Assembly (NCBI RefSeq): GCF_020564625.1
Contig: NZ_JAJBZT010000002.1
Location: 248,001-312,000 of the forward strand
Direction of reading: 5' to 3'
DNA length: 64,000 nt
Source: Leeia speluncae
Lineage (GTDB): Bacteria > Pseudomonadota > Gammaproteobacteria > Burkholderiales > Leeiaceae
Position numbers and translations under genes: made by a program. Below the pieces are notes generated by a model. That model saw only the letters and a program-made list of their open reading frames with translations. It was not told the DNA's origin and did no database searches. Shown here in pieces: positions 8,935-19,020 of the stretch (its first letter is position 1; each line of letters opens with the position of its first letter).

Positions 8935-9131
8935 TATGCGTCCTCTGGCAATCTGGAAAGTAGTTGCTCTAAGCGTTCAGACGCAGAAACAATTTTCCCT
9001 GATAAAAGAGAGTTTTGCTCACGTTCGGCTTGCAACTGCGTCAATAAGTCGTGATTCTCCTCACGAATTTTTTGACACAATAAGGTGAGCGTCACAATAC
9101 GCTCTTCAAGTAGATTTAGTTCAGCTTCCAT
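8934..9131 (-). CDS. Small coiled-coil protein upstream of zapA (ZapB-like / TIGR02449 type)
   Basis: 65 aa from the ATG at 9131 (MEAELNLLEERI), almost entirely a coiled coil with leucine/isoleucine heptads and the segment LCQKIREENHDLL. It resembles the small ZapB-like proteins encoded immediately 5' of zapA in many beta- and gammaproteobacteria, which are thought to act with the Z-ring. An in-frame TTG at 9179 would add 16 residues. Neither start has a convincing Shine-Dalgarno; I prefer the ATG because family members start near this point. One-base overlap with zapA supports an operon. Confidence 0.75.
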   Translation of the reverse strand: MEAELNLLEERIVTLTLLCQKIREENHDLLTQLQAEREQNSLLSGKIVSASERLEQLLSRLPEDA

Positions 9132-9247
9132 TGTTTCACTATAAATGGAAAAATCAAAACCGGTCAAGCAATCAGCCAACCGGATATCGGATTATGCTAT
9201 TTTACTGCTTCTCGCTCGTTCGTGCTAACGTAATTTTACAAGCTCCA

Positions 9248-10972
9248 TCAAACCTTTACTGCATTTAAAACATAGTCCACGGTCACATGATTGCCCGGAG
9301 GATGAAACACCACTTGTTTAGACAGTGATCTCACCAGCGCAATCCCTTTTCCAGAATGCGCTACTTTAATCAATGCACTAGAATCAGGCACATCTGTCGT
9401 ATCAAATCCAGCACCAGAGTCCTCTACATCTAAGCGAAGAACATTCTGTCCATCTTCAACGATGACCGCCACCTCTAACTTGATACGGCCCTCAAACAAA
9501 TCGTGCAAACGTTTTGCTCGTTCATCAAAATAATCGTCCACACCGCCTAGCGTTTCTTTCATTGCCGAATCAAGGAACAACAATCCGTGATCTAATGCAT
9601 TTGCAAACAACTCGGTCAAAATAAGGAACACTTCTGAGCGCTGTTTTCTAGAAACGTTCATTTGATCCAGCACGTGAATCAACAGTGGAATGGCATTGAC
9701 ACGTTTGAGCTCTGCAGGCCCTAGATCCAGCATAAAGCGCCATCCTGGGGTAAGTTTATCCCCTACAATGTCTTCTTCTGCTTTTGCTTTTAAGCGCATT
9801 TCATCAAAAAGTGCTCGTTGACAATTGAGCACCATTAATGAGATATCATCGTGATGCGTATGCCCTTGTAGATGCTCGACAATCGCCTCTTGAATGGCGG
9901 CCACTTCATGCCCAACATCACAGTTGGTAATCGCTTTAATTAAGCGTTCATGTCCAAAGAGTTCGCCACCTTCATCTCCCGCCTCAATCAGGCCATCAGA
10001 ATATGCAATGAGGCGTAAATCTTCATTAATTGGGTAGGCTTCTACTTTTGAATCAAACATGTACTCTGGCAAAATGCCTAATGGCAGGTGTTTAGAGTTG
10101 AACTCATGCTTTACCGCGCCAGAACTATCGAGCACAAAGACTTTAGGAATACCGCCATTCCAAACTTCAATACGGCTAGCGATCATATCGACAGAAATGA
10201 GCACAGCAGAGATGAAGCGGTCCCTAGGCATTAATTGCCGAACTTTGGCATTGATTTCCCGCGCAATCTCGACAATTGAAAACCCTTTTGCTGTCATTGT
10301 GTAAAAGGGTTGCGTTACAGGTAGTACGTTCAAAGACGCGGTTAGTCCATGCCCAACACCATCGGCAAGCATGACATATAAGACATCACCAGGCGTTCTT
10401 GCCGCGGCCATCAAGTCGCCAGATAAAAATTCTGCAGAGGAGTTCCAGTGACTTAGGAATGGATCAGCTAATTTATCTCCACTGACAATGCGGCTCATCA
10501 AGTGCTGAGCAACGCGCAGTTCTTCTCTAGATCGATCCTGATATCTGGCTAATTCGATAGACTGTTCATGCACCCGCTTATTCAGCATGACGCTACGTTC
10601 GAAAGCACTTAGCTTGGCACGTAAAATGGGGAAGTTTACAGGCTTGGTAAGGTAGTCATCGCCGCCATTAGACAAGGCAGCGACCAAATCAGCCTCATTA
10701 TCCAGCGCCGTTAAAAACAGAATAGGGGTCCAGCGCTCATCGCGCATTTTTTTGATTTGCTTGGCGGTTTCAATCCCGTCCATCCCTGGCATGACCATGT
10801 CCATCAGGACAATATCAGGATTAGCTTCCGCAAATAACGTCAATGCCTCCTCGCCACTTGCCGCCTCAACGACTTGATGTTCGCAAGACTCTAAAAAGCG
10901 ACGCAGTAATAATCTGATCATCCGGTCATCATCGACAACCAGAATCATCATGGGGACATTAGACAGTTGCAA
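9248..10972 (-). CDS. hsbR: HsbR-like regulator: receiver, PP2C phosphatase and HATPase anti-sigma kinase domains
   Basis: 574 aa in three parts: receiver (1-120; LVVDDDRMIR, phospho-acceptor Asp58 in IVLMDMVMPGMDG, Lys in DYLTKPVNF), SpoIIE/PP2C phosphatase (about 175-390; GDLMAAA, MLADGVGHG, LIAYSDGLIEA), and an RsbW-like HATPase (about 420-574; ILTELFANALDHG, VEDSGAGFD). This matches Pseudomonas HsbR, which phosphorylates or dephosphorylates the anti-anti-sigma protein HsbA depending on receiver state. The TTG start at 10972 is favoured because AAGGGA lies six bases upstream; the ATG pair seven codons later has no ribosome site. It follows the STAS gene by 11 bases and is the last gene of the che operon. 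The symbol rests on architecture and pairing. Confidence 0.82.
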   Translation of the reverse strand: MQLSNVPMMILVVDDDRMIRLLLRRFLESCEHQVVEAASGEEALTLFAEANPDIVLMDMVMPGMDGIETAKQIKKMRDERWTPILFLTALDNEADLVAALSNGGDDYLTKPVNFPILRAKLSAFERSVMLNKRVHEQSIELARYQDRSREELRVAQHLMSRIVSGDKLADPFLSHWNSSAEFLSGDLMAAARTPGDVLYVMLADGVGHGLTASLNVLPVTQPFYTMTAKGFSIVEIAREINAKVRQLMPRDRFISAVLISVDMIASRIEVWNGGIPKVFVLDSSGAVKHEFNSKHLPLGILPEYMFDSKVEAYPINEDLRLIAYSDGLIEAGDEGGELFGHERLIKAITNCDVGHEVAAIQEAIVEHLQGHTHHDDISLMVLNCQRALFDEMRLKAKAEEDIVGDKLTPGWRFMLDLGPAELKRVNAIPLLIHVLDQMNVSRKQRSEVFLILTELFANALDHGLLFLDSAMKETLGGVDDYFDERAKRLHDLFEGRIKLEVAVIVEDGQNVLRLDVEDSGAGFDTTDVPDSSALIKVAHSGKGIALVRSLSKQVVFHPPGNHVTVDYVLNAVKV

Positions 10973-10983
10973 ACCGATTCCCT

Positions 10984-11289
10984 TTATTCCATGGTGAAGA
11001 GTTTGCTGAAATTAGCAATGTCTAGCACTTGCCTTGCGACGCCAGAACAATTCGATAGCGTTACTTGCTTTCGGGCCATATCTGCTTTTTCTTTAAGCAG
11101 CATCAACATCCCTAATGCCGAGCTATCAATATAGTCGACACTTTTGAAATCGATCGTCAGCTGTCTTACGTTTGGTTCTGCTAAGCCTTTATCGATCGCT
11201 TCACGGAAAACACGATGGGAGTTGAAGTCAAAGCGCCCAGTCAGTGAGACGACCGCAACGGGGCCATTGAACGAACAACTAGCCTGCAT
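10984..11289 (-). CDS. hsbA: HsbA-like STAS-domain anti-anti-sigma factor
   Basis: 101 aa, one STAS domain. The phosphorylatable serine pair is in VDYIDSSALGMLMLL (Ser56/57), the position regulated in SpoIIAA/RsbV and in HsbA. Unphosphorylated STAS proteins bind an anti-sigma factor; in Pseudomonas HsbA binds FlgM or the diguanylate cyclase HsbD. It lies between cheB and the PP2C/kinase gene on one strand, so kinase, phosphatase and substrate are co-transcribed. The specific partner is not in this window. Confidence 0.82.
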   Translation of the reverse strand: MQASCSFNGPVAVVSLTGRFDFNSHRVFREAIDKGLAEPNVRQLTIDFKSVDYIDSSALGMLMLLKEKADMARKQVTLSNCSGVARQVLDIANFSKLFTME

Positions 11290-11385
11290 AGGTATTCCCT
11301 TTCTGAATGAAGCCTTTTGGGGTTAAAGGCTAGCGTTAATCACATACTAATTATGGCAAAAATCGACGAATTTTCCCGTAAATAG

Positions 11386-12459
11386 TTAAACTCTATTGAG
11401 TTTGCCATATTTTGACAAATAGGTCAGTACTCGCTCCGTCATTTTCGACAAAGGAACGATCTCATCTGCCCCACCTAGTGCAATTGCTTCTTTAGGCATA
11501 CCAAAAACAACGCAACTCGCTTCATCTTGAGCAAAGTTATATGCCCCGGCTTGTTTCATCTCCAGCATACCGACTGCGCCGTCTTTTCCCATGCCAGTCA
11601 GGATCACACCGACCACATTAGGGCCTGCAATGTTAGCACCAGATCTAAACAACACATCCACACTTGGTCGATGGCGATTAACAGGCGGCCCTTGATTGAG
11701 TTCAATCACATAGTTTGCACCACTTCTAGCAAGCAGCATGTGGGAGTGCCCTGGCGCAATATACGCATGCCCCGGCATGACACGCTCACCATGCTCTGCC
11801 TCTTTTACCTCTATGCGACACAAACCATTCAGGCGTTGGGCGAACGATTTGGTAAACATTTCCGGCATATGCTGAGTAACCAAGATCGCAGGGCTATCTG
11901 GCGGCATTGGCACCAAGAACTCTCGTAATGCCTCTGTACCACCGGTTGATGAACCAACTAAAATCAGTTTTTCTGTCGATAGCATCTTTCCTTTGATACT
12001 TGGCAGGATGCTGTCTGCCGTATGCTTTGGTGTAACATCCATAACGCGTGCTTTTACCGTTGCTTTTGCAACTGTTCTCAATTTATCTCTAATTTCATCG
12101 GCAAATGCTTCCATCCCTCTTGCAATATCGAGTTTTGGTTTGGCGATGTAATCAATTGCCCCAAGTTCTAATGCTTTTAACGTTGCATCTGAACTGCGCT
12201 CAGTTAGCGTAGAAATCATCAATACCGGTGTTGGACGTAATCTCATGAGTTTTTCGAGAAAATCTAACCCGTCCATTTTTGGCATTTCGATGTCTAACGT
12301 AATCACATCTGGATTGGTGTTCCGAATCACTTCCCTCGCTGCATAGGGATCAGCAGCTACGCCCACTACCGTCATGTCTGATGATTGATTAATAATTTCA
12401 GTCAGCAAACTACGAATGAGTGCGGAGTCATCAACCACCACCACCTTCAGTCTATTCAT
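11386..12459 (-). CDS. cheB: CheB, chemoreceptor methylesterase/deamidase response regulator
   Basis: 357 aa from the ATG at 12459, which has GAGG five bases upstream; an upstream in-frame start would add 17 unrelated residues. Receiver domain at 1-120 ([36 protein letters not shown]), linker, then the methylesterase domain from about 165 with the catalytic Ser in [12 protein letters not shown], His in TQHMPEMFT and Asp in [10 protein letters not shown]. It removes methyl groups from receptors during adaptation, opposing CheR. Part of cheR-cheD-cheB. Confidence 0.96.
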   Translation of the reverse strand: MNRLKVVVVDDSALIRSLLTEIINQSSDMTVVGVAADPYAAREVIRNTNPDVITLDIEMPKMDGLDFLEKLMRLRPTPVLMISTLTERSSDATLKALELGAIDYIAKPKLDIARGMEAFADEIRDKLRTVAKATVKARVMDVTPKHTADSILPSIKGKMLSTEKLILVGSSTGGTEALREFLVPMPPDSPAILVTQHMPEMFTKSFAQRLNGLCRIEVKEAEHGERVMPGHAYIAPGHSHMLLARSGANYVIELNQGPPVNRHRPSVDVLFRSGANIAGPNVVGVILTGMGKDGAVGMLEMKQAGAYNFAQDEASCVVFGMPKEAIALGGADEIVPLSKMTERVLTYLSKYGKLNRV

Positions 12460-12522
12460 TACATCCTCTGAATTGCAAAGTTGTTGTCTAACGGAAACAC
12501 TGTGCCGCACCAGCGAAATGAA

Positions 12523-13131
12523 TTAGAACAGTTCAACCTGTCCATCCACCTTACCGTAATTAATGCGCATGCTGTAATCGCGTTCACGTTGCACAATCGT
12601 ATTGTTATGTACAGTTTTCAACTTTCTGACTAGCACTTTGCCAGTTTTCGGGAAGTAATATACTTTCCGTGGGTAAATATCGAGTAGATCTTGCGCAACA
12701 ATCGGAATGTTTTCCAAATCCAAAAAGTGATGCACAAATTCTGAATTGCGCTGGCCTACATTAGATACTGTAAATCCCCGCAACACATTACCACCACCAA
12801 ACACCTTTGCCTCTAACTGATTTCGTTTAGCACCATTTTTAAGCAATTGGTTAATGAGAATTTCCATTGCATAAGCGCCGTAACGTGCTGACATCGATAA
12901 AGGGCTATCAGCATCAGCATTTGAATCTGGCAACATGAAGTGATTCATTCCACCAATCCCCGTTACCCGATCCCGAATACAAGCAGAAACGCAGGACCCC
13001 AGCACGGTCACAATCAGCATATCTCTGGTCGTGACGTAGTATTCACCAGGCAAAATTTTGGCAGCTTCTGTTTCAAAGCGTTTGTCAAAATATAAGTTAG
13101 GAGTAATAACCTCTTCTTTTGGCGCAGCCAT
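12523..13131 (-). CDS. cheD: CheD, chemoreceptor glutamine deamidase
   Basis: 202 aa. Catalytic Cys and His are visible in VTVLGSCVSACI and GGMNHFMLPD, and the core AKVFGGGNVL is intact. CheD deamidates glutamines in receptor methylation helices and often interacts with CheC/CheY-P; no cheC is seen here. The ATG at 13131 starts three bases after the cheR stop. The C-terminal tail (about 40 residues past the core, ending VDGQVELF) is somewhat longer than in Bacillus CheD, as is usual in proteobacteria. Confidence 0.94.
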   Translation of the reverse strand: MAAPKEEVITPNLYFDKRFETEAAKILPGEYYVTTRDMLIVTVLGSCVSACIRDRVTGIGGMNHFMLPDSNADADSPLSMSARYGAYAMEILINQLLKNGAKRNQLEAKVFGGGNVLRGFTVSNVGQRNSEFVHHFLDLENIPIVAQDLLDIYPRKVYYFPKTGKVLVRKLKTVHNNTIVQRERDYSMRINYGKVDGQVELF

Positions 13132-13134
13132 CCA

Positions 13135-13974
13135 TTAGCCCTTCAGCTTGTAAACCGTTTTGCCGCATGGTACATAAATATCTGCAACATGACTCAGATG
13201 CTCTGAATGCCCGACAAAGAGTAAGCCATCTTTTCTTAGCAGCGGCGCAAACTTTTCCAACATTTTTCGTTGTGTTGGTTTGTCGAAATAAATCATGACG
13301 TTCCGGCAAAATATCGCATCGAAAGGCCCACGGATTGGCCAAGCGTTATCGAGCAAATTGAGTTGTCGGTAAGTAATTAGCTTTTGCAATTCAGGGCGAA
13401 CACGGGCATAACCTTCTTGCGCTCCCGTTCCTTTTAGGAAGAACTTTCGCATCCGATCTGACGATAATTTTTCGACCTTATCTAACGAGTAAACACCTTC
13501 ACGCGCTTTAGCAAGCACATTTGTATCTAGATCACTCGCTAGAATCGCAGCGTTTGGTGTGGCGGACTGGAAGTGCTCCATCAAGGTGATGGCTAAAGAG
13601 TAAGGTTCTTCGCCTGTACTAGATGCATTACACCAAATATTAATCTGATGTCCATCTTTGCCAACGTTCGACAAGTGCTGTTTCAGCATATCGAAATGGT
13701 GAGACTCTCTGAAAAAGGAGGTCAAATTGGTGGTCAGTGCATTCGTAAACTCTTCCCACTCAGGAGAGTCTGGACTTGCTTGTAGCATTTCCAAATAGCT
13801 ACGAAAACTGGTTTTTTGATTCGCACGTAGTCGTCTTGCCAAACGACTATAGACCATTTGCTTTTTACTATCCGCTAATGAAATACCTGCTTTTTGGTAG
13901 ATCACTTTTCTGACTAGTTCAAAGTCTTGATCTGTAAACTGGAATTCGCGATGAAGATCATCGTTACCGACCAT
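13135..13974 (-). CDS. cheR: CheR, chemoreceptor methyltransferase
   Basis: 279 aa. An N-terminal helical domain is followed by the SAM-dependent methyltransferase fold. Key stretches are FTNALTTNLTSFFRESHHF, IWCNASSTGEEPYSLA (SAM-binding loop) and DAIFCRNVMIYFD. It methylates receptor glutamates. AGTAGGG lies upstream of the ATG. Four of the neighbouring receptors end in a CheR-binding type pentapeptide, consistent with a pentapeptide-dependent CheR. Confidence 0.96.
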   Translation of the reverse strand: MVGNDDLHREFQFTDQDFELVRKVIYQKAGISLADSKKQMVYSRLARRLRANQKTSFRSYLEMLQASPDSPEWEEFTNALTTNLTSFFRESHHFDMLKQHLSNVGKDGHQINIWCNASSTGEEPYSLAITLMEHFQSATPNAAILASDLDTNVLAKAREGVYSLDKVEKLSSDRMRKFFLKGTGAQEGYARVRPELQKLITYRQLNLLDNAWPIRGPFDAIFCRNVMIYFDKPTQRKMLEKFAPLLRKDGLLFVGHSEHLSHVADIYVPCGKTVYKLKG

Positions 13975-14044
13975 AATAAGCCCTACTCTCTTTTAATATT
14001 CTATTTTCATTGTAGACGGCAATTTGCAACTAGCACACCTAACC

Positions 14045-16372
14045 TTAGTAGCTAGCCCATGAATCTTGCTCACCTACCGGTTTTTTCACTGTCAACGAGG
14101 CCAACCTGGGGACGTTGCCTCTGACATTCACTTGATTATTCACTGTCAGTTTAAATCGACTGACTAACTGCTGTAGATTCTCAGCTTGTTCTTTCAGGCT
14201 ACTTGCTGCCGTACTTGCTTCCTCTACCAAGGAGGCATTTTGTTGAATGGCGGCATCCATTTGCGAAACGGTTTGGTTGACATGCTGAATGCCTGCGCTT
14301 TGTTCCGCACTGGCTTCCGTGATTTCACCCATAATATCCGTCACACGTTTAACAGAGACCACGACTTTTTTAATGGTTTCCCCTGCTTGGTTAACTAGTT
14401 TTGTGCCGCTATCTGTTTTAGAAACCGAGTCGTTAATCAGTTTTTTAATTTCTTTAGCTGCGGTTGCGGAACGCTGAGCCAGCCCCCTTACCTCACTTGC
14501 CACGACGGCAAACCCTTTACCCTGCTCACCTGCTCTAGCAGCCTCTACCGCTGCATTGAGTGCCAAAATATTAGTTTGAAATGCAATACCATCAATCACA
14601 CTGATAATGTCTACAATCTTTCTTGCTGATTGATTAATTTCGTTCATTGTTGAAACGACATTTTCAACCGCTTCTCCACCGTGACCTGCCACAATAGATG
14701 CACCAGAAGCTAATTCATTTGCTTGATGTGCATTTTCAGCATTCTTTTTAACAGTGCCCGTCAGCTCTTCCATGCTGGCAGCCGTTTCTTCAATGCTTGC
14801 TGCTTGTTTTTCCGTCCGACGGCCTAAGTCAAAGTTCCCTGTGGCAATCTCTTGCGATGCAGAATGAATGGAGTTGGTGGAGTAACTAATTTGCGAAACG
14901 ATCTCTGCTAGTTGATCGATCGTTTGGTTACAGTCCTCTTTCAATTGAGCCAACATACCTTCATATTGGCTGTGCATCTTAACGGTTAAATCACCATTGG
15001 CTAACGCGGAAAGCACGCCACCTAATTCCGATAGCGCACTCTCTGTAGACGCCAAGAGCGTATTCATCGATTCTGACAACGTCAGAAAAAAGCCATCTTT
15101 ACCATTCACAGAAATACGTTGATTGAAATGGCCTTGCTTAGCCGCATCAATCACTAATCTTACTTCTTCTTGCACCTTTAACAAGTCGGTTTGGTCATGC
15201 CACTCGCCAATCGTGCCAATCAATTGCTGTTGTTCGTCAAAAACAGGCGCAGTTTTTACTTCAAACGTCCTACCACCAATATTCATTAGTGATGTTCGCT
15301 CTTGTCGTAGCGATTGCGCCGAGCGCCCGTCTGACATTGTGTCATCGTACAGTTTAGTGATATCCATTCCAATAAACTGTGAGGCTTGGAAAGATGGCAG
15401 TTTTTGCCGAATACCTACTTCTAATTGTTTAATTGTTGTATGTAACTTTTGATTGGCATACAACACAATTCCGTGTTCATCTGTAATACGCACATTTGAG
15501 CTTACTGCATCTAGTGCACGTCGAATCCGCGCATTTTCTCTGGCTTGCCGTTGCGCAGCGAGTAATGAAGACTGCATGCGCTGCAAATTAAACATTAAGC
15601 TTTGTGTATCTTGCGTCACTAACGGGATTTTGCTTTCTAAATCACCATTTGCCACATTCGCCACGACGCGAGCTGCCTCTCGTAAATCGCCCCCGATACT
15701 TCTTTTTACTTGCTTTGCAATTGCTTGCCCTAACCACATAATGACAACCAATAGCAGACAACCCACGCCGACTAAGGTAATTGAACGACTGTTGATCACA
15801 TCATGCGCGGATGCTTCATCTCCTGTCACACGCGCATTGGCCATTTCTACGACTTCATCAATCTTTGCGCGATGAGCCAAGTAAAGTGCTTTTAATTTTG
15901 GTAATAACGCTTGCGCAGAAGCAACATCATTGCGTTCTATTGCTGGCAGGTACGCCTGATCTCTTAGATTCAGAAAGGCACGACCGGCAGGGTATGCACC
16001 TTTCAGAAACACTTCTTTCAGCTTGCCGTCTGACAACACCTCTTGCCAATAAACTTCTCTGGCATCAAAGTCTTTTCTTAGCTGGTGGCTTTTTGCCACT
16101 AATACTGCTTTATCTTTTGGAGAAGAAGTGACAGCTAACTCCAAGGTTACTTGCCACGCTTCGATTAAATACGCAGGGGGAGGCAAAATATCTGCGACTA
16201 AATCTTTACCGTCTGCTACTTGCTTAAAAATTGGGCCGCCAACTTGAACCTCTTTTAGCGTGGCAGTCATGACACCACCTAGCAATAGCAATGAAAACAC
16301 AAAGCTTGCAATTAAGATCCATAATTGCTGTGCAATAGAGTAACGATTTAACCAACTATTAGACTTCAACAT
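14045..16372 (-). CDS. Methyl-accepting chemotaxis protein with periplasmic sensor and PAS-like domain
   Basis: 775 aa from the ATG at 16372, preceded by GGAGAAGG. TM1 at about 15-38, a roughly 165-residue periplasmic domain, TM2 near 205-225 (VGVGCLLLVVIMWLG), HAMP, a PAS-like segment (SSNVRITDEHGIVLYANQKL), a further HAMP-like region, and the signalling hairpin with [20 protein letters not shown] at its tip. It ends in DSWASY, a variant of the xWxxF/Y tether for CheR/CheB. Cytoplasmic half closely similar to the next two receptor genes. Ligand unknown. Operon member upstream of cheR, with a gap of about 70 bases. Confidence 0.93.
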   Translation of the reverse strand: MLKSNSWLNRYSIAQQLWILIASFVFSLLLLGGVMTATLKEVQVGGPIFKQVADGKDLVADILPPPAYLIEAWQVTLELAVTSSPKDKAVLVAKSHQLRKDFDAREVYWQEVLSDGKLKEVFLKGAYPAGRAFLNLRDQAYLPAIERNDVASAQALLPKLKALYLAHRAKIDEVVEMANARVTGDEASAHDVINSRSITLVGVGCLLLVVIMWLGQAIAKQVKRSIGGDLREAARVVANVANGDLESKIPLVTQDTQSLMFNLQRMQSSLLAAQRQARENARIRRALDAVSSNVRITDEHGIVLYANQKLHTTIKQLEVGIRQKLPSFQASQFIGMDITKLYDDTMSDGRSAQSLRQERTSLMNIGGRTFEVKTAPVFDEQQQLIGTIGEWHDQTDLLKVQEEVRLVIDAAKQGHFNQRISVNGKDGFFLTLSESMNTLLASTESALSELGGVLSALANGDLTVKMHSQYEGMLAQLKEDCNQTIDQLAEIVSQISYSTNSIHSASQEIATGNFDLGRRTEKQAASIEETAASMEELTGTVKKNAENAHQANELASGASIVAGHGGEAVENVVSTMNEINQSARKIVDIISVIDGIAFQTNILALNAAVEAARAGEQGKGFAVVASEVRGLAQRSATAAKEIKKLINDSVSKTDSGTKLVNQAGETIKKVVVSVKRVTDIMGEITEASAEQSAGIQHVNQTVSQMDAAIQQNASLVEEASTAASSLKEQAENLQQLVSRFKLTVNNQVNVRGNVPRLASLTVKKPVGEQDSWASY

Positions 16373-16544
16373 TTGCCTTCTCCAACCCACAGACTAACTA
16401 TCGTAACTACCTAGGCATTTCACAGTTTTGAGGAGTATTTCTACCCCTTATGTGCTTAGCTTAGGCGATTCTTTACTATAGATAAACGGTTGACGTTACA
16501 AATGTTGCAGTCTTTTTCAATTAACTGACAAATGAGTCAGCTAA

Positions 16545-18890
16545 TTAAAATTCCTCCCATTCACCATCTTCATCTTTGGCCGGAAAGGAGACACCGGTAC
16601 TTGGGGCTCGCTTCGCGACAGCTGGCGCAGTGTTTGAACTCGTAGCCATCGAAGGTGCTGGTGCTCTTCTTGTTGTTACCGCTCCACCACGCTCTAGTTT
16701 AAAGGCGGCAACTGACATAGATAATGACTGAGTTTGCTCATCTAGGCTCTCTGCGGCAGCCGCTGCTTGTTCTACCAAAGCAGCATTTTGCTGGGTTGCA
16801 TCATCCATTTGAGTAACAGTTTGGTTTACTTGCTCGATGCCCGCGCTTTGCTCAATGCTAGCAGAAGCGATTTCGCTCATGATGTCGGTCACGCGCTTCA
16901 CCGCAGTCACAATTTCACCCATCGTGTGACCTGCCTCATCGACCAACCTAGCCCCTTGATCGGTCTTCTCAACCGAATCATTAATCAGGCCTTTAATTTC
17001 TTTGGCCGCAGCAGCAGAGCGTTGTGCCAATGTACGTACTTCACTCGCCACCACCGCAAAACCACGGCCTTGTTCACCTGCACGAGCAGCCTCTACCGCG
17101 GCATTCAAGGCCAAAATATTGGTTTGGAAGGCAATGCCATCAATCACGCTAATAATATCAACGATCTTGCGAGAGGCATTATTGATGTCGTCCATGGTTT
17201 TCACTACTTGACCAACTACATCACCACCTTTCACTGCGATATCTGATGCGCCGCGAGCAAGCTGGTTTGCCGTGCGGGCATTGTCCGCATTCTGTTTTAC
17301 CGTACCGGTTAGCTCTTCCATACTAGAAGCGGTTTCTTCTAGGCTGGCAGCTTGCTGTTCAGTTCTGCTGCTTAGGTTTTGGTTACCTGCAGCAATTTCT
17401 TTTGAAGCAATTGTGATGGTATCTGTCGCTTCTTTAATCTGGATAACGATATCGGTTAGTCGATCAATCGTACTATTACTATCGGCTTTCAGTTGGCCCA
17501 ATGTGCCTGAGAAATCACTCGCCATCCGTTGGGTAAGATCCCCACGCGACAAGGCACTAAAGACATCCGCCAGTTCATTCAGCGCTTTTTCCGTATTGTC
17601 TAGTAAGCGATTAGTGGTTTCTGCCAAGGTTTTAAAGAAACCTTGTTTTGTATTGGTTTCCATGCGAACAGAGAAATCACCACTTGCAGCTGCAGTAATT
17701 ACACTCTCAATTTCTTCTTCTGTTTGCACTTCTAATGTACGGTTAGCCCATTCCACTACTGTACCAATCGAAGCGCCATTCGCATCTTTAATTGGGTTCA
17801 TGGTCAGACGGAAATGTAGTGCCCCGACAACAATATTCGCCACATGCGTTTTTGTTAGTCGCGCCAACATTTGTTGCTGGTAACTTGGATTTTTGTGGAA
17901 AATATCGATGTTTTTGCCAATGACATTGTAAGCATCAAACTGTGACAACTCTTTACGAAGTTGATCATTCAGTGAAATCAACATCGCTTCTTGTGCTTTG
18001 TTGATAAAAGTAATGTTTCGATCTTGATCTGCAATCATCACACTGGTATTCACTGAATTCAACGCTTGACGAATACGTGCATTTTCTAACGCCATCACAG
18101 CCGTTTTGCGAAGCTCTACCTGCATCACCTGCATTTGCGCCATAACGCTTGTCGAGTCGCCTTTTTCTACCGGTAGCTCCTGCCCCAATTTACCTTGTGC
18201 AATTTCTAGCGCTGCATTTGCTAGTAGCTCTGGCTCGCCACCCAATTGGCGATGAATGCGTTTGTACAGTTTCGATACAGCAACGACAAAGATGAGAATG
18301 GCCGCGAGTAATCCACCCAGTAAGCCGATACCCATCTGGGTAGAATCTGTAGCAGATTCAGACTTAATCTTTTCAAAATACTCATCCGCAAATTTATCTA
18401 ATGCGGCCATTTTTTCTGTTAATGCAGCAGAACGCTCATCAAAACCGGTTGATGGACGTTTCATGATTGCATTGCCAACCGCTTGGCCACCACTCAGGTA
18501 ACCATTTGCCATTTCAACACCAGTAGAATAAGTGCTGTTTGCCGCATCTTTGATCTCATCTAGCTGAGTGGCTAAATCTGGCCTTAATATTTTTGCTGCG
18601 TCGATATTTTTGAGTAGTTCATCGCGGTTTGATTTTGCCTCTTCAAAGCCGCCACGATCCCCTGTTGCACTCACGTCAGTCAAGAATTGCTGCACTTGAA
18701 CGGCATGGTAACGAGCTTTTAACGTTAACTCGCCAAACTCTCTGGCATTGGGAAACTCTACTTTTACGCGATGATCGAGCCTGTATAGCAGAATAAGACA
18801 GACCACTAGCAACGCTGCTAGCAAAATAGAGATACCAGTGCCAAATTGCACCAGCTGCGTTTTCAGACTTTTTTGTTGTGAACTAGACAT
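16545..18890 (-). CDS. Methyl-accepting chemotaxis protein with periplasmic sensor and PAS-like domain
   Basis: 781 aa. TM1 at 14-36 ([17 protein letters not shown]), periplasmic helical domain to about 185, TM2 ([19 protein letters not shown]), HAMP, PAS-like domain ([20 protein letters not shown]), second HAMP-like region, then the methylation helices and tip ([20 protein letters not shown]). C-terminus EWEEF is a clear CheR/CheB docking pentapeptide on a flexible Ala/Pro/Thr tail. AGGAAGTG precedes the ATG. Same layout as the gene at 14045-16372, suggesting local duplication with sensor divergence. Confidence 0.94.
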   Translation of the reverse strand: MSSSQQKSLKTQLVQFGTGISILLAALLVVCLILLYRLDHRVKVEFPNAREFGELTLKARYHAVQVQQFLTDVSATGDRGGFEEAKSNRDELLKNIDAAKILRPDLATQLDEIKDAANSTYSTGVEMANGYLSGGQAVGNAIMKRPSTGFDERSAALTEKMAALDKFADEYFEKIKSESATDSTQMGIGLLGGLLAAILIFVVAVSKLYKRIHRQLGGEPELLANAALEIAQGKLGQELPVEKGDSTSVMAQMQVMQVELRKTAVMALENARIRQALNSVNTSVMIADQDRNITFINKAQEAMLISLNDQLRKELSQFDAYNVIGKNIDIFHKNPSYQQQMLARLTKTHVANIVVGALHFRLTMNPIKDANGASIGTVVEWANRTLEVQTEEEIESVITAAASGDFSVRMETNTKQGFFKTLAETTNRLLDNTEKALNELADVFSALSRGDLTQRMASDFSGTLGQLKADSNSTIDRLTDIVIQIKEATDTITIASKEIAAGNQNLSSRTEQQAASLEETASSMEELTGTVKQNADNARTANQLARGASDIAVKGGDVVGQVVKTMDDINNASRKIVDIISVIDGIAFQTNILALNAAVEAARAGEQGRGFAVVASEVRTLAQRSAAAAKEIKGLINDSVEKTDQGARLVDEAGHTMGEIVTAVKRVTDIMSEIASASIEQSAGIEQVNQTVTQMDDATQQNAALVEQAAAAAESLDEQTQSLSMSVAAFKLERGGAVTTRRAPAPSMATSSNTAPAVAKRAPSTGVSFPAKDEDGEWEEF

Positions 18891-18940
18891 AGCATCACTT
18901 CCTAGCTAAGGAGTAAATCCAATTTCCGTGGCAAGAATCA

Positions 18941-18964
18941 CCGCACAACTGCTGTGTTGTGCGG
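18941..18964 (-). other. Intercistronic hairpin between two receptor genes
   Basis: Perfect nine-base stem CCGCACAAC / GTTGTGCGG with a six-base loop, in the 130-base gap between the receptor genes at 19021-21246 and 16545-18890. No strong T-run follows on either strand, so it is probably an mRNA-stability or weak attenuation structure within the operon rather than a full terminator. Confidence 0.45.
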
Positions 18965-19020
18965 CAGCTTTCTACATTCAAAATTTACTGACGGTTAGAC
19001 GACCAAATCAACCGATCGGA

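Noticed and set aside
18941-18964. The hairpin between two receptor genes as a full terminator
   Set aside because: No T-run follows on the minus strand, and genes on both sides belong to the same operon; kept only as an intercistronic hairpin.
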